A stretch of 64,000 bases of DNA from Hemerocallis citrina. Its lineage: Eukaryota > Streptophyta > Magnoliopsida > Asparagales > Asphodelaceae. The notes under the pieces were generated by a model. That model was not told where the DNA came from. It did not search any database and saw nothing but the letters and a program-made list of their open reading frames with translations. A program made the position numbers and the translations under genes. Shown in pieces: positions 1 through 11,508 of this stretch (positions are counted from its first letter, which is position 1; each line of letters starts with the position of its first letter). The stretch spans positions 464,001-528,000 of the forward strand of contig JACEHZ010000374.1 of NCBI GenBank assembly GCA_017893485.1, given 5' to 3'.

Positions 1-1219
1 GAAATAAACATTGAGAATCAAATGAAATTATTATTGATTAAAATGAGATACATGAATTGCAATTGAATTATTTGTATGAGATTTGATTCATAGAAAAGAT
101 GGGAATTATGTTAATTGTGAAAGAGAACTTATGGGTATGAAAAACTCGATATTGTAATTATGAGTTCAAATTAAGAACTAGGGTGTAGCTAACCCTCACA
201 CAGGCAAAATGAAAGAAAAGTTGAAATGATATTTGTAATGAAAAGACCAAGATTTGGGTCATGTGAAACAAATGAATAAGACCGGTATAGTGGGAGTGCT
301 AACCCTAAGAGATTAATTTTGTTCATGATTCAATTAAATTAAGGACTAGTTACATAGTGAAGATGTTATGAAAGTAAGAGAAAAACAATGAGTATGAGGG
401 CCATTGGATTGGCGGCGTGAAAGTATTCACAGGATGTCCCATAATGCGTCATGAGTAGGACGTGGATACTGCTTTAGAGTACCGTCCCGGTGGCGACGCT
501 TGTGGGGTGTTTGGCGACTGCGGGTGGTGTCATGTCTATGGTAGGAGGTAAATTACAACAGGATGCCTGCATGATGAGTCATGTGTCAGTGTGTTGGGAT
601 TCTCTCCAGGGTGCCTAGACATGAGTTCGTAGTTCGTAGAACATCTAGGATACTTACCGTAGTTACAGTAGTAGATTAAATCATGGCGAGGGATTGAACC
701 CTACAAGATGAAGAACGATTAAGGGCTTTCCCTCGGACATATGTAGTATGGGTAGCATAGACTCTGAACAAGTGCACATTAGTGTCATATAAAGTAAATA
801 ATTGCATTAAGGACTAAGTGCACTTTCACCACACGACATCAATGGGATAGTCCTCTTAGCTGTGTTTGTGAACAAGTTTGTAGTTTGTTAAGTATTGAGA
901 ATCGTTATACTATTTCAGCATAGAGAGGATAGCCGTGTATAATATTTCGTCGGTTGTAAGCAACTGACGCGCCCACAGTTTTTATGCAGGATAAAGTGAT
1001 TAACAAGAATAAAGAATGCATGCTGATTAAAGAATGGTCCAAGTGTTGTACACTTCAACTCATGTAAATTATTGTAAATTGCTTCCGCTGTAAATATGTA
1101 ATGTAAATGTAAACTCTGATGTAACAAAAAGTTTTATTTCCTTGTAAAATTGTACGAAAGAAGTGTAAAGATCATGTGGAACATCGAATTCAGTATGTTT
1201 TGGAATTCGGGGTATTACA
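1..1219 (+). mobile_element. 3' part of a long LTR (family LTR-A), cut by window start
   Basis: This stretch runs parallel to about 26000-27010, the end of a complete solo LTR. Shared landmarks in the same order include the segment reading gaggatagccgtgtataat (926-944) and the terminal TTACA at 1215-1219. It ends abruptly against minisatellite sequence, and no primer-binding site follows, so it behaves as a solo LTR or a right-hand LTR rather than a 5' LTR with its internal region. The 5' part lies outside the window, so its target duplication cannot be tested. I see no coding region; the short open frames here have no recognisable motifs. Confidence 0.75.
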
Positions 1220-2833
1220 ACTCCAAACAACGAGTTCAATGCTCCGCTATCTGCTCGATCTCCATCAACAACTCATTGACTCCAAACAACGAGTTTAATG
1301 CTCTGCTCTCCGCTCGATCTCCATCAATAACTCGTTGACTCCAAATAATGAGTTCAATGCTCTGCTCACCGCTAGAGCTTCACTCCACAACTCGTTGACC
1401 CCAGACAACAAGTTCCACGCCTTCCTCTCTGCTTGAGCTCCATCAACAACTCGTTGACTCCAAACAATGGGTTCAACGCTCTGCTCTCTGCTCAAGTTCC
1501 ATTAACAACTTGTTGACTCCAAACAACGAGCTCAACGCTTTGCTCTTCGCTCGAACTCCAGCAACAACTCGTTGACTCCAAACAACGATTTCAACACCTT
1601 GCTTTCTGCCCAAGCTCCATGAGCAACTTGTTGACTCCAAACAATAAGTTCAACGCTCTGCAAACAACAAGTTCAATGCTCTACTCTCCGCTAGAGCTCC
1701 ATCAACAACTCGTTGACTCCAAACAATGAGTTCCATGCCTTCCTTTCTGCTTGAGCTCCATCAGTAACTCGTTGACTCCAAACAATGAGTTTAACGCTCC
1801 ACTCTCAGCTCGAGCTACATCAGCAACTCGTTGACACCAAATAACGAGTTCAATGCTTTACTCTCTTTGCGAGCTTCATCAACAACTTGTTGACTCCAAA
1901 TAATGAGTTCAACGCTCTGCGCTCCACCCGAGCTTCGCTTAACAACTCATTGATTCCAAACAATGAGTTCCATGCCTTCCTCTTTGCTTGGGCTCCAACA
2001 AAAACTCATTTGACTCCAAACAATGAGTTCAACACTCTGCTCTTCGCTCGAGCTCCACCAACAGCTCGTTAGCTTAGAACAACAAGTTCACCACTTTGCT
2101 CTTCGCTTGAGCCCCGTTAACAACTCTTTAGCTCCAAACAACGTGTTCAATGCCTTGCTCTTCACTTTAGCTCCGCCAACAGTTCATTGACTCCAAACAA
2201 CGAGTTAACCTCTACGCTCTTCGCTCGAGCTCTGTCAACAACTCGTTTTCTCCAAACAACGAGTTCAACACCCTACTCCTCATTCAAGCTCCATCAATAG
2301 TTTGTTTACTCCAAATAGCGAGTTCGATTCCCCGCACTATGCTGAAGCTTCGTCAAAAACTTGCTAACTTCGCATAACAAGTTTAATGCTTTGCTCTTCG
2401 CTCGAGTCCCGTCAATCACTCATTAACTCCGTACAACGAGTTCAATGCCTCGCTCTTCACTCAGTGTCCACCAACAACTCGTTGACTCCAAACAACAAGT
2501 TTAACACCCCTCTTTTTGCTCGAGTCCTTCCAACTATCCCTTATCTGCATGCAATGGGTTCGCCACCAACTCCATCTCAGAGTTTTTTCTCCAAACTTGT
2601 TGGGTGCAAACAACAAGTTCAACGTTCAAATCTGTCCAAGAGCTGTCTCTCCAAACTTTCTGGAGGCAAACAACAATTTGAATGTCCAACTCCGTCTCAG
2701 AGTTGACTCTAGAAACTTGTCGGAATCAAACAGCAAGTTCAACATTCAATTCCATCCAAGAGTTGCTCTCTAAACTTGCTGGGCGCAAACGAAAAGTTCA
2801 ACATTCAAATCCATCCAAGAGTTGTCTCAACTC
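1220..2833. repeat. hairpin minisatellite, block 1 (about 60-bp units)
   Basis: Roughly 26 head-to-tail units of 59-60 bp. In 1220 to about 2560 the unit core is AACTCGTTG-(8 nt)-CAACGAGTT, a near-perfect inverted repeat, followed by a CT-rich arm. From about 2570 to 2833 a second unit type appears with core AACTTGTTG-(8 nt)-CAACAAGTT and a different arm. The same second type resumes at 18102, which shows that one array was split by the LTR inserted at 2834. Tandem arrays of this kind occur in 3' untranslated regions of Tat/Ogre-type gypsy elements, but no coding part of such an element is visible here, so the origin is open. Confidence 0.85.
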
Positions 2834-3826
2834 TGTAGTGCTCCATATTTGAATAATAGAAATAAGAGACAAAACTCTAGAATCTTTACTTCAATGTAAT
2901 CCAAACACAGTATAAACACATGAAAAATTATAACTTTTCTTTACAATAGTTCTTTATTACATTGCACAGCGAAAAATTAAACATATATATTACAACACAT
3001 CTCAACATTTAACTTCATTCATCTCGAAGTCCAATGCTTTAACCTTGCTCAAGCCATTTACTCGCAAATCCTACAAAACTGACCTGAAAAGTCGACACTT
3101 CAGTTGAATACAACTGACGTAATACTATAATAATAGTAACCCTCCAAAGTCTCACAATCACCAATTTGCCACACAACATGAAATAAAACAATGATAAAAG
3201 ACTCATAAAATCAACAAATGAAACTACATTAAATGAATAAGTGTGTGTCGGGAAAACAAAGGGAAAATGCATAAAACAATATCCAAGAAAACACAATGCA
3301 CATGATGCACACTAATGCATACTTGTTTGGATTTTATGCATCACATTCTACATAGGTTCGAGGGAAAGCCCTTAGCGTTCACAACCTTTTAGGGTTCAAT
3401 TTCTCGCCATGAAAACTACACCAGTGACAGAGACAAGATTAGACACTCCGTGAATAGACACTAGCCTCGGTATGCAACCCGCCAAGCTGTACAAGTGTAA
3501 ACATGCAAACATACAAGTGTAAACATGCAAACATGCAAGCATCGCTCTAACTCTGGAGCATCACCTCCCTGCCGTATATCACGCTAATAGGCTTGCCGAC
3601 CCTCAATGCGCAGATACACCGTACATTCCACGAATAGGCCTGCCGACCCTCCACGCGCAAACATACCGTAAGTTCTGTGAATAAGCTTGCTGACCCTCGA
3701 CACACGAACATACTAGAGAGACACAACAAATACACAGTCTCGGAATACATCAGTCTAACTGAAAACAGAACCCATACTTACGTTGCCAAGTTCCGTCACA
3801 ACTGCCAACTTAGTGCCTATCCTTAG
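2834..3826 (-). mobile_element. solo LTR-A, minus orientation, distal segment
   Basis: Reverse-strand relative of the LTR at 23600-27010. Reverse-complement matches include the region around 3340-3420 (matching 26470-26560) and 3095-3115 (matching 26730-26760). The segment is interrupted at 3826 by TRIM-A and resumes at 15956. Boundary evidence is TG at 2834, TTACA ending at 18101, and flanks AACTC (2829-2833) against AATTC (18102-18106), a 5-bp target duplication with one mismatch. Removing the insert rejoins the minisatellite in register. Confidence 0.75.
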
Positions 3827-3927
3827 TGTAACGCCATGCCCTAATTCAACAATTTTTCTTAACAACTGCCCACCACAGGCTGCCTCTCAAAAGATGGTTA
3901 ACCAATTAGGTGACTCTTGATCATAGG

Positions 3928-4007
<80 letters not shown>

Positions 4008-4303
4008 AAATTAATCTTGTATAATCCGGATGTGGGACTAATTTTCCATATTCTCTCTCCTCTAACCCCGCGACACACATCAGCCCAACTCGTGGGCCCC
4101 CATGTCCATGTCAGCGACCAAAATAGCTGTCGTTGTTCCTTCACAAACCCGGGTGGGCCCCTCTACTGCCACTTCAGCAAGTGACATCAGCAGCAACAGC
4201 AGCTCGTGCTGTTGTTCTCCGAAACCCGTGGGCCCCCCCTTCTCTCATCAATTTAATTCCATACTCAACCCCCTATAGAACTCTTCTATAGGTATTCTCA
4301 TCC

Positions 4304-4391
<88 letters not shown>

Positions 4392-4409
4392 TTAATATGG
4401 GGTGTTACA
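3827..4409 (-). repeat. TRIM-A left LTR (3' LTR on the minus strand)
   Basis: About 583 bp from TGTAACGCC to GGGGTGTTACA. It contains two pure TA tracts (about 3932-4004 and 4307-4384). Between them is a unique stretch with the paired pentamers CTATAG...CTATAG at 4269-4293. The unique parts match 6377-6465 and 14991-15290 in the right LTR. The TA tracts generate long open frames of alternating Tyr-Ile that are artefacts. Confidence 0.85.
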
Positions 4410-4499
4410 TACACCCCCCCTTAAGAATTCAGCATCCTCGCTGTAGCCGGGCATGCAACGTAGCGCAGGATCACCCTTCTATCCGATGTGGAGTTGCCT

Positions 4500-6178
4500 T
4501 GATGTTGAATTTGCAAGTGTACAAAGTCGCACAAGTAATATAGATAGGTGAGTAGAGTGTCAAACCCACAGGGACTAGATATTTTACTGAGTACCGATAT
4601 CGCTAGATTAATCACTATTTGGAAGATCGAATTTTATAAATAATAAAACAACTAAATTACTTTAATCTAATTAACTAACTAAATTGGTGAAGAGGGAGAG
4701 GGCTGTGAAACTATGAAGCTCTTGTACTTTCTGAATGGTAAAATTAGTTCTAGGGCTCTTGGTTCACCTCGTTTATCACACACACAAATTATTATTCCTT
4801 ATAAATAAAAATATTATCTTTCCCAATTGTCGACCAAAATCCTAAAGATATTAACCACTCTATCAACGTAGTCTAAAAATTATTCTCAACTAATTCTTCG
4901 CCTATCCATCAAATTATTAATTGAGAAATTGGATTTCTTAACGGTCACGTCCTCCAATATACGGTCTTAATTTTTATTAATCACAAATCACCTGTTCGGT
5001 CTCTTTATGATTTGAAAAATCATACAAATGTCTATCCACCATGTTGTACGCATAAATAATAAAAATTAAAACACAATCAGGAAAAATAGAGTAATGATAA
5101 GGAATTACAATTTGTGTTCTACAAAACTTGGCTACACCTTAGCCTCTAGAACAATAAATTCAGTTCATATTTGTTTGAGTTGCATGGTAAAAATTAGAGA
5201 AGAAGAGATACAAAAAAATATAGAAATGATGCAAACCAAAGTCTTTATCTCTCTTCTGTCTCTATGCCAGTCAGAGTTGCCACATCAGCTTTCAGGCCTG
5301 TCACACCCGTGCCTCGTCTCATGGCTTCTCTGGTGTTAATAGTCCACGTCAGATCAAATCGTCAAAAGTCTCGTCGCCACGTCAAAAGCACGCCACGTCA
5401 AAGACTCGGAGCTCGTGCCGCTGCTTCTCTTGTGTCGTTTTGTACACGCCAGCACCGAGAAGAGAAGAAGAAGCCTGTCGAGTTGTCCAGCGCAGCACGT
5501 CAAAGAGGAAAGAAGAAGTAGCCTGTCACGTCACCTCTTGGAGTGGGACCCGCCTCTGATGCACTGCACGCCAGTCCCTTGGATTCCTCTCTCTCTCTCC
5601 GCTTGACTGCGTGAGAGAGACAGAGAGAGTTTTTCTTTTTTTTTTATTATTATTTTTTTTATAAGTAGCCGTCAGCTCCTGAGTTTGTACCCTCTCTTTG
5701 GTTTGTATTTATAGGGAAACGGAGAGAAGCTTTAGGGTTTGCACTTTTGCAGAAAAGTCCACATTCTTCCTTTATTTCCTTCATTTTATAATGCAGAATT
5801 TTATTTGTTTCTCTTTCCTTCTTTTCTGCCTTTTCTGCTCACCACGTGCTTCTGCATACACAAAATAATACCAGAAATTAGGATTTTTAAATAAAATAAA
5901 ATAAATTAGTTTAAAATAAATTAAACTAACTATAAATCATATTAGCGTATAAAAAATCATTTTAAAATTTATTTGTCGCAATTTTAACTCAACAAAACAA
6001 TAAAAAATGATAAATCAATTATTTTACTTTTTTTGTTGATTTTTTCCACAATTCTTTACTTTTTGCATCAAAATATTATTTCTTCAAAAATAATTAATTA
6101 AATGAAATCATATAGAAATAAGATGAATTATAGACAATATCAGCGAAAACAAGCCATTTTAATAGGTAAATGAGTACA
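4500..6178. mobile_element. LTR-like insert inside TRIM-A internal region (boundaries approximate)
   Basis: TRIM-A internal sequence is recognisable up to about 4495 (parallel to 21524-21615 in TRIM-B) and again from about 6203, so the material between is an insert. It begins near TGATGTTGAATTTGCAAG and has a TATA-like TATTTATAGG at about 5706 followed by a pyrimidine-rich leader. There is no PBS or coding sequence. It most resembles a solo LTR of an unidentified family. I could not find a clean target duplication, so the ends are uncertain. Confidence 0.4.
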
Positions 6179-6363
6179 AATATATATATATATATATATA
6201 TAAATCCGACACATCATGCCTCGATCCCGATAATTCTGGAGAACAGTCCCACATCACAGGTAATTTCAGAGACTATTTCACTCACACCTCGATAATTTTG
6301 GGGACTATCTCACACCACAGATCTTTCTGAGGGTACTACTCCACACCCGGTGTCGAAAGTCGA

Positions 6364-6374
6364 CTTTGATACCA
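6364..6374 (-). other. TRIM-A primer-binding site
   Basis: On the minus strand this reads TGGTATCAAAG, one mismatch from the plant initiator tRNA-Met complement TGGTATCAGAG, and lies two bases inside the right LTR start at 6377. It fixes the element's orientation. Confidence 0.7.
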
Positions 6375-6376
6375 TT

Positions 6377-6462
6377 TGTAATGCTCTGCCCTAATTCAAC
6401 AATTTCCTTTAAAAACTGCCCATCACAGGCTGCCTCTCAAAAGGTGACTCTTGATCATAGGC

Positions 6463-6551
<89 letters not shown>
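6377..6551 (-). repeat. TRIM-A right LTR, first segment with TA tract
   Basis: Begins TGTAATGCTCTGCCC and matches 3827-3935 before entering a TA tract of about 80 bp (6467-6549). The gypsy element inserted at the end of this tract. The remainder of the LTR continues at 14986. Confidence 0.8.
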
Positions 6552-6552
<1 letters not shown>

Positions 6553-6982
6553 GTAACCCTTGTTTTTCATTTTTTGTATTCTTGGTGTATTTTTCTCTTT
6601 CTTGAGTATTTGTACTCTTCTTTGTATTTTTTTGGACCGTATATTGGAGGTGTTTTCAGTATGTATTCATTCTATTTCATTTTGAGCTCCTTATGATTGA
6701 TTGTTTGTTTTTTTTGCTTCGTTCTTTATCGATTGTTGTTTCTCTCTTTATTGGATTCTTGTTCTATTCTTTTGCTCGTGTTTTGGGGTGCTCGTTGTTT
6801 CTTTTGCCTCAGCCTATTATTGATAACCCTATTTGCAATTTAAACCTAGATCCTCATAATTACCCCTAAACCCAATTGATTACCAATTCCTATTCAAATC
6901 CTAATAACTATCTCCTACTACTACTCCTAATAAACTCAATAACCCAATACCCAACATCTCCTAAACCCTAAAATCAAAACCC

Positions 6983-6990
6983 TATAAAAA
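6983..6990 (+). promoter_or_regulatory. LTR TATA box
   Basis: TATAAAAA followed within 30-40 bp by a CT repeat and a C-rich leader typical of plant transcription starts. It is the only well-placed TATA motif in this LTR and probably defines the U3/R boundary. Confidence 0.6.
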
Positions 6991-9142
6991 CCCACCTATA
7001 TCTCTCTCTCTCTCTCCCCTACCGAACCCTAGCCCCCTCTCATACTGTGCAACCCCCGCCTTCAACCTCTGAAACCCTACTCTCGACTGACCCCATTGCT
7101 CCACCTCCCGACCACCAAAAACCCCTCCACTACCTTTCATCTCCATCTCCGACTGAACCCCATTACCGCCGACTGCACTTGAACCCATTGCCGACCCTGC
7201 ACCCAACCACCTTTTTGCCCGATCACCCCCTAGCCTAATCTCTCATCATCTCTTTCATCTCTCATGTTCCCTCTCTGTTCTGTTCGGCGTGCCCAGCGAT
7301 AGCTGCTAGCGATGCCAGCCGAAGCCGACACCGCCAGCGTCACGCATCCCTCCCTCCGGTCTTCTTTGCCAACTACAATTGCGACAGCAGCAGTCACTGC
7401 AGCCATCCGTCTCCATCGTGTTCTCCGATCTCTCTCTCGCTTGTGTGCGAGTGTTGTTGTTTGGGTTGCGTTCGTGGTTCGTGTGTTCGTATGTTCCGTG
7501 AGTTGTTGTTCGTGAGTTTTGTTCATCGTTGAGTTCGTGGTTTTTGTTCATGGTTCATTGAGTTCGTTGCCGGGATCGGTCCCCATTATTCTTGGTGTTC
7601 GTTCGTCTTCGGTTAAGGCAAGTAACTTGTACTCAATTCTTTTGTATGATACAAGTCATAAATACCGCTTGTAGTGTAGTTGGGTTCTAGAGACAACTCG
7701 TGTGTGATGTATTTTTGATGAGTACTGTCTCTGTAGTGATATTTGACCATAGTTTCCTCACGATACAAATTTGTTATGATACAATTTAGGTTTTGACCGT
7801 TCTTGATGTGATTATTTTTGTGAGATAATTATATAAAATTGTGTGTTTGTATGGATCCATGTGATATACTTGTTTTGGACATACCATATACACTATTTCA
7901 TGATGTTTGAACACTTAGTAGACTCTATATCATGTTTGGTTGTGTTTGGAACGAGATTCGTATGTTTTATGTTGATTTGTTGTTAAGAGGAAAATCCGTG
8001 CTTTGTCGATGATCAGTTTTGTTTGCTATTTTAGCCTATAATACGATCAGTATCTTAATTTCAGTATTAAACATGATTTTTAAAGAAATCTGTTTTCTTT
8101 CCAAACTCTCTAACCTTGATCGATTTCATTTTCGTATGTGTGAGATATGATTGTTTTACTACAGAGGTGTATTTCATTTTCAGATTTCGTTTCTTGATGA
8201 TTTCGATAACTAAACTATTTTGATACTAGTGCTAAACATATTATTTTGATCTGAAGTTTCGGTCAGTATTTTTAAACTTAATTATGGATTACCCAGAATT
8301 TTGATGGATTTTATTGATAATTTTTATGACCGATTTCATGCTTGTTTACAAAAGCTATACTTGCTAGATTTTGCTCGCTGTTCAGTAAAGAAGTGTGTTT
8401 TCACCCTAATTCCTTTTACTGTATGAAAAATATTTGTAAAATATGAAAGTTATCTTATTTTGTCTATTTTCATCTCTGTTTGGCGGATTTGGATTTCGTT
8501 TCATGGTTTGCGAGATATTACAGTTTTCGTACAGTAGTGTTAGGAATTCTAGATTTGCCAAACTATTGTTTCTTGATGTTTTCTGATTTTTATGGCTAAA
8601 CTAATCTTATAGGAAAATTATAAAACTTTATATTCTGATACTAGACATATAGGGGAATATCCCAGATTTTTTCTGGATTTATTTAGGTGTTTTGATGTTG
8701 TTTACCTGACTTTGAATTCGATTTATTGATTTCTTGTTGAATGTATTTTCTGGATTCAAATTAGTTTTGAGTTATGTTTTTGTGAAATACTATATGACTT
8801 ATTTATATTCGCTGGATTCGGTTGGGAGTCTATTTTCTAGACCTTTTGACGGATTAAAATTTGCATGCTTGTAATAACGGGAATCTCAGTTCTACTACAG
8901 TATGATCTTACTGTCCTGAACTAGAAATTTGGTTATTTTCTCCTTTTATGTGTTATCTTACACCCGTACATGTTTACCTTACAACTTGAACTTGTTAGTT
9001 AATCATACCATGATATACTTGCTTGTTTCGTGACACATACATGCTTGTTTAACCCTAATAATAAAATTAACGAAGCCGGGGTTTAAGGGACAGATCTAAT
9101 AGTGGAGAATTCAGAAACGTGTACTCGGAAGAGAATCTATTG

Positions 9143-9540
9143 ATTCTATATGATACTTGGCTTGATACTTGAGGCTTGATACTTGATACTTGATTCTTGA
9201 GGCTTGTCCCTGAGTACACTGCCCTCTATGATCCACTATGAAATCTAAAGAGATATTGTTTGTTGTAGCAACCATGTAAGGTGGGCTGCATGAAGTGCTA
9301 CCTAGATAGTAATCACTACAATACTTGAACTTGATACTTGAACATGATACATGCTTACTTGATACCTGATTACATGATACATGATCACTTGACACTTGAT
9401 ACTTGATACTTGATACTTGTACTTGACTACTTGACACTTGTTACTTGTTACTTGGTTTCATGAGACTTGATACATGACACTTGGTACATGTTTACATGAC
9501 ACTTGTTTACTTGACACTTGATACATGCCACTTGTATTTG
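9143..9540. repeat. degenerate CTTGATA minisatellite in the gypsy LTR
   Basis: Dozens of 9-11-bp units of the type ACTTGATACTTGACACTTG with variants. The tract is absent from the 3' LTR, where about 1.85 kb is deleted with the right breakpoint at the edge of this repeat. Confidence 0.75.
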
Positions 9541-10086
9541 TTCACCTTATCATGCTAGTTGTTATATTTTGCTATCATGCTTATTCCATATTATTAGTTA
9601 GTTTCCCACGTACTTGTATCCTGCATCATAAGCGGCCTGTAACTTGCATTGATGGGAGTTTGTTTTCTTTTTCCTATTCCTGCAATTATTAAATTACAGA
9701 TTTTGAAGAACAGATACCAGATGGTGTTGGTGATATGAGATATTAGTACTGGATTTTGCTATTATTATTTTTGTTTCTTGCTTTGAACAATATTGTATCT
9801 TGTACTTGGATTTATTTTGTATTTGGGCAGTGTGACCCAGGATATTTGACTTGTTCAGATCATGATTATTTGAGATTAATATATTTTGGTTTCAAGTATT
9901 CTTGTTGGTATTTTGGTTCATATGTGCATGTTTGTTGATTCTTTTGCTTCCGACTCTGATTATTCTTGTGAGATGTTGTAAAGATTCTTGAACAAATTAT
10001 GGATGATGAAAATCATTTGTTGGATTTTGTCGTGTATCCGTATTCCGTATTCTCTTTTGGGAAGCGAGGTGTGACAAGATTTTTAG

Positions 10087-10099
10087 TGGTATCGGAGCC
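10087..10099 (+). other. gypsy primer-binding site
   Basis: TGGTATCGGAGCC, eleven bases after the LTR end, matching the initiator tRNA-Met complement with one transition (A to G). It marks the start of the internal region and the plus orientation. Confidence 0.8.
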
Positions 10100-10248
10100 C
10101 AGGTTTGGCTAATGTATTAGTTGCCTAATATATTAGACAAGCTTGGTTCGAACTGGGATCAGCTCAATATTTCACCAACCATGCATGCATAAATGAATTA
10201 CTATCAACATCGATTTGGATGCTAAATGTTTTTGGTTTTGTGCAGACT

Positions 10249-11355
10249 ATGGCTCGTAGAGGCTCTTCTCGTGTCCCGGGTGATCAGCCTGAGCTTGAGG
10301 CTGTCACCGCTGTGCTTGAGCGCTTGATCAATATGCAGCAGACCATAGTGATTTGTTCATGGCTGCTTTGGAAGCCGCTCGAGTCCCTCTGCCCGCTGCG
10401 CCTATGCAAGCCCTTCTTCCTCCTCGTTCGGGTACAGTCTCGGACTTCATGAGGCTGCACCCTGACAGGTTTTTAGGTACTGAGATGCCTTTGGAGGCTA
10501 AACAACGGTCGATTCGGACAGAGCAACTACTTTTGACAGATAAGGTTGCAGATGCAGATCTTGTAGATGTGGTTGCCATCCAGCTGGGGGACTTGGCTAA
10601 TATCTGGTGGAGATCCGAGTCCGAAATGCTCGAAAGACCGATCACTTGGGCCACTTTCACTAGGAGCTTCTTGGAGAAGTTCTTTTCTAGCAGCACTAGA
10701 GTGGAGATGGAGCAACAATTCTGGGCCCTGAAACAGGGCTCCAGGTCTATGGATGAAAACGTAGCTGAATTTACGAGACTTAGTCGCTTTGCAGCCGTTC
10801 TTGTGGCGAACGAAGAGGATAGGGCTCATAGATTTACTTTGGGGGTTGAGCATAAGATTAGGGTGCAGCTTTTCTTCCTTTGCTTGCGCACTTATGCAGA
10901 AGCTCTTGAGGCAGCTCGTGCTCAGGAGCAAGCTCGTGGTGGATTGGCTCCTTCTCAGCGGACTGTTCTGCATTCTGTTGCTAGGCCTTCTGGTAGGCCT
11001 GTTCGGAGGTCTGTCCCTGCCCATCCGGTCAGGGCAGCTCCTTACTCTTAGCGGACTAGTTTTTGCGACTTTTGTCGTCTTGCTGGGCATGAGCGCAAGG
11101 ACTGCAGGCGTGCCAATCGCCGCTGCTTTGGTTGTGGTGCTTCTGATCATATGACGCGAGATTGCCTGCGACAGCAGCAGATGGCTCTTCCAACCAGGGG
11201 TCACGTTCAGCAGGTTGCCCTAGCTTGTGGTCCAGTTAGACCACCCCTTCCTCCGCAACGCCAGATTGTCGGACAGAGGACCGTTGCCCTCAGGAGAGGT
11301 CAGGCTTTCAACTTGACTGCTGCTGATGCTGAGTCAGATGGGGGTGTGGTTGCAG
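10249..11355 (+). pseudogene. gag: Ty3/gypsy gag (capsid-nucleocapsid), broken
   Basis: Gag packages the element RNA into cytoplasmic virus-like particles. The start is taken at the ATG giving MARRGSSRVPG, which matches the MARKDSSSSRT start of the second gypsy gag at 53772. A one-base indel near 10340 shifts the frame. From 10353 the capsid core runs through DFMRLHPDRFLG, WATFTRSFLEKFF and MDENVAEFTRLSRFA. An in-frame TAG at 11049 precedes two CCHC zinc knuckles, CDFCRLAGHERKDC and CFGCGASDHMTRDC. The reading frame then stays open to the presumed exon end at a CAG|GTAT donor. One frameshift and one stop are the only lesions, so decay is moderate. Confidence 0.85.
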
Positions 11356-11508
11356 GTATCTTTTGCTTTATTGTTTTCATTGTGTTGTTGTTTCTCTTTT
11401 CTTTCTTCATTTCCTTTTACTTTATTTCTTTCGGTTATCTTTCTGAATTTTTTTTTCTTCACCCCTGTTCAACCATTCTTTTTCTTTGTCTCTTTGATTC
11501 TGCCTTAG
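11356..11508 (+). other. putative spliceosomal intron between gag and protease (153 nt)
   Basis: Starts GTATCT after CAG and ends in a strong polypyrimidine tract with TTAG. Joining the flanks keeps the frame (GCA G|AT GTT) and restores the run from the gag end directly into the protease segment FPAHVLFDFGVTHSFVS. The block itself is T-rich, has length 3 x 51 and holds no stop. Unspliced RNA would therefore add 51 mostly hydrophobic residues (Phe, Leu, Ile) rather than end translation. No such block is expected between gag and protease in most gypsy elements. The second gypsy element ends its gag at the same donor. Confidence 0.7.

Larger units (their letters stand above)
6552..10076 (+). repeat. 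gypsy 5' LTR, 3.5 kb
   Basis: Starts TGTAACCCTTG and ends AGGTGTGACA, followed eight bases later by the PBS. A TATA box at 6983 precedes a C-rich leader (about 6995-7560), then a long AT-rich body. A run of short CTTGATA-type repeats lies at 9143-9540. The last 550 bp match 14430-14985 closely. Short open frames in the leader are composition artefacts. Confidence 0.85.

Noticed and set aside
1220..2833. CRISPR-like regular repeats
   Set aside because: Units are contiguous tandem copies without unique spacers, in plant nuclear DNA.
3887..4144. Open frame of repeated Ile-Tyr, also at 6366-6696 and 15674-15982
   Set aside because: Produced by TA microsatellites that lack stops in some frames; no flanking protein-like sequence.
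7230..7551. Arg/Thr-rich frames on both strands
   Set aside because: C-rich leader of the gypsy LTR; overlapping frames on both strands and no motifs.
10527..11204. 225-residue minus-strand open frame
   Set aside because: Antisense shadow of the gypsy gag; no recognisable motif on that strand.
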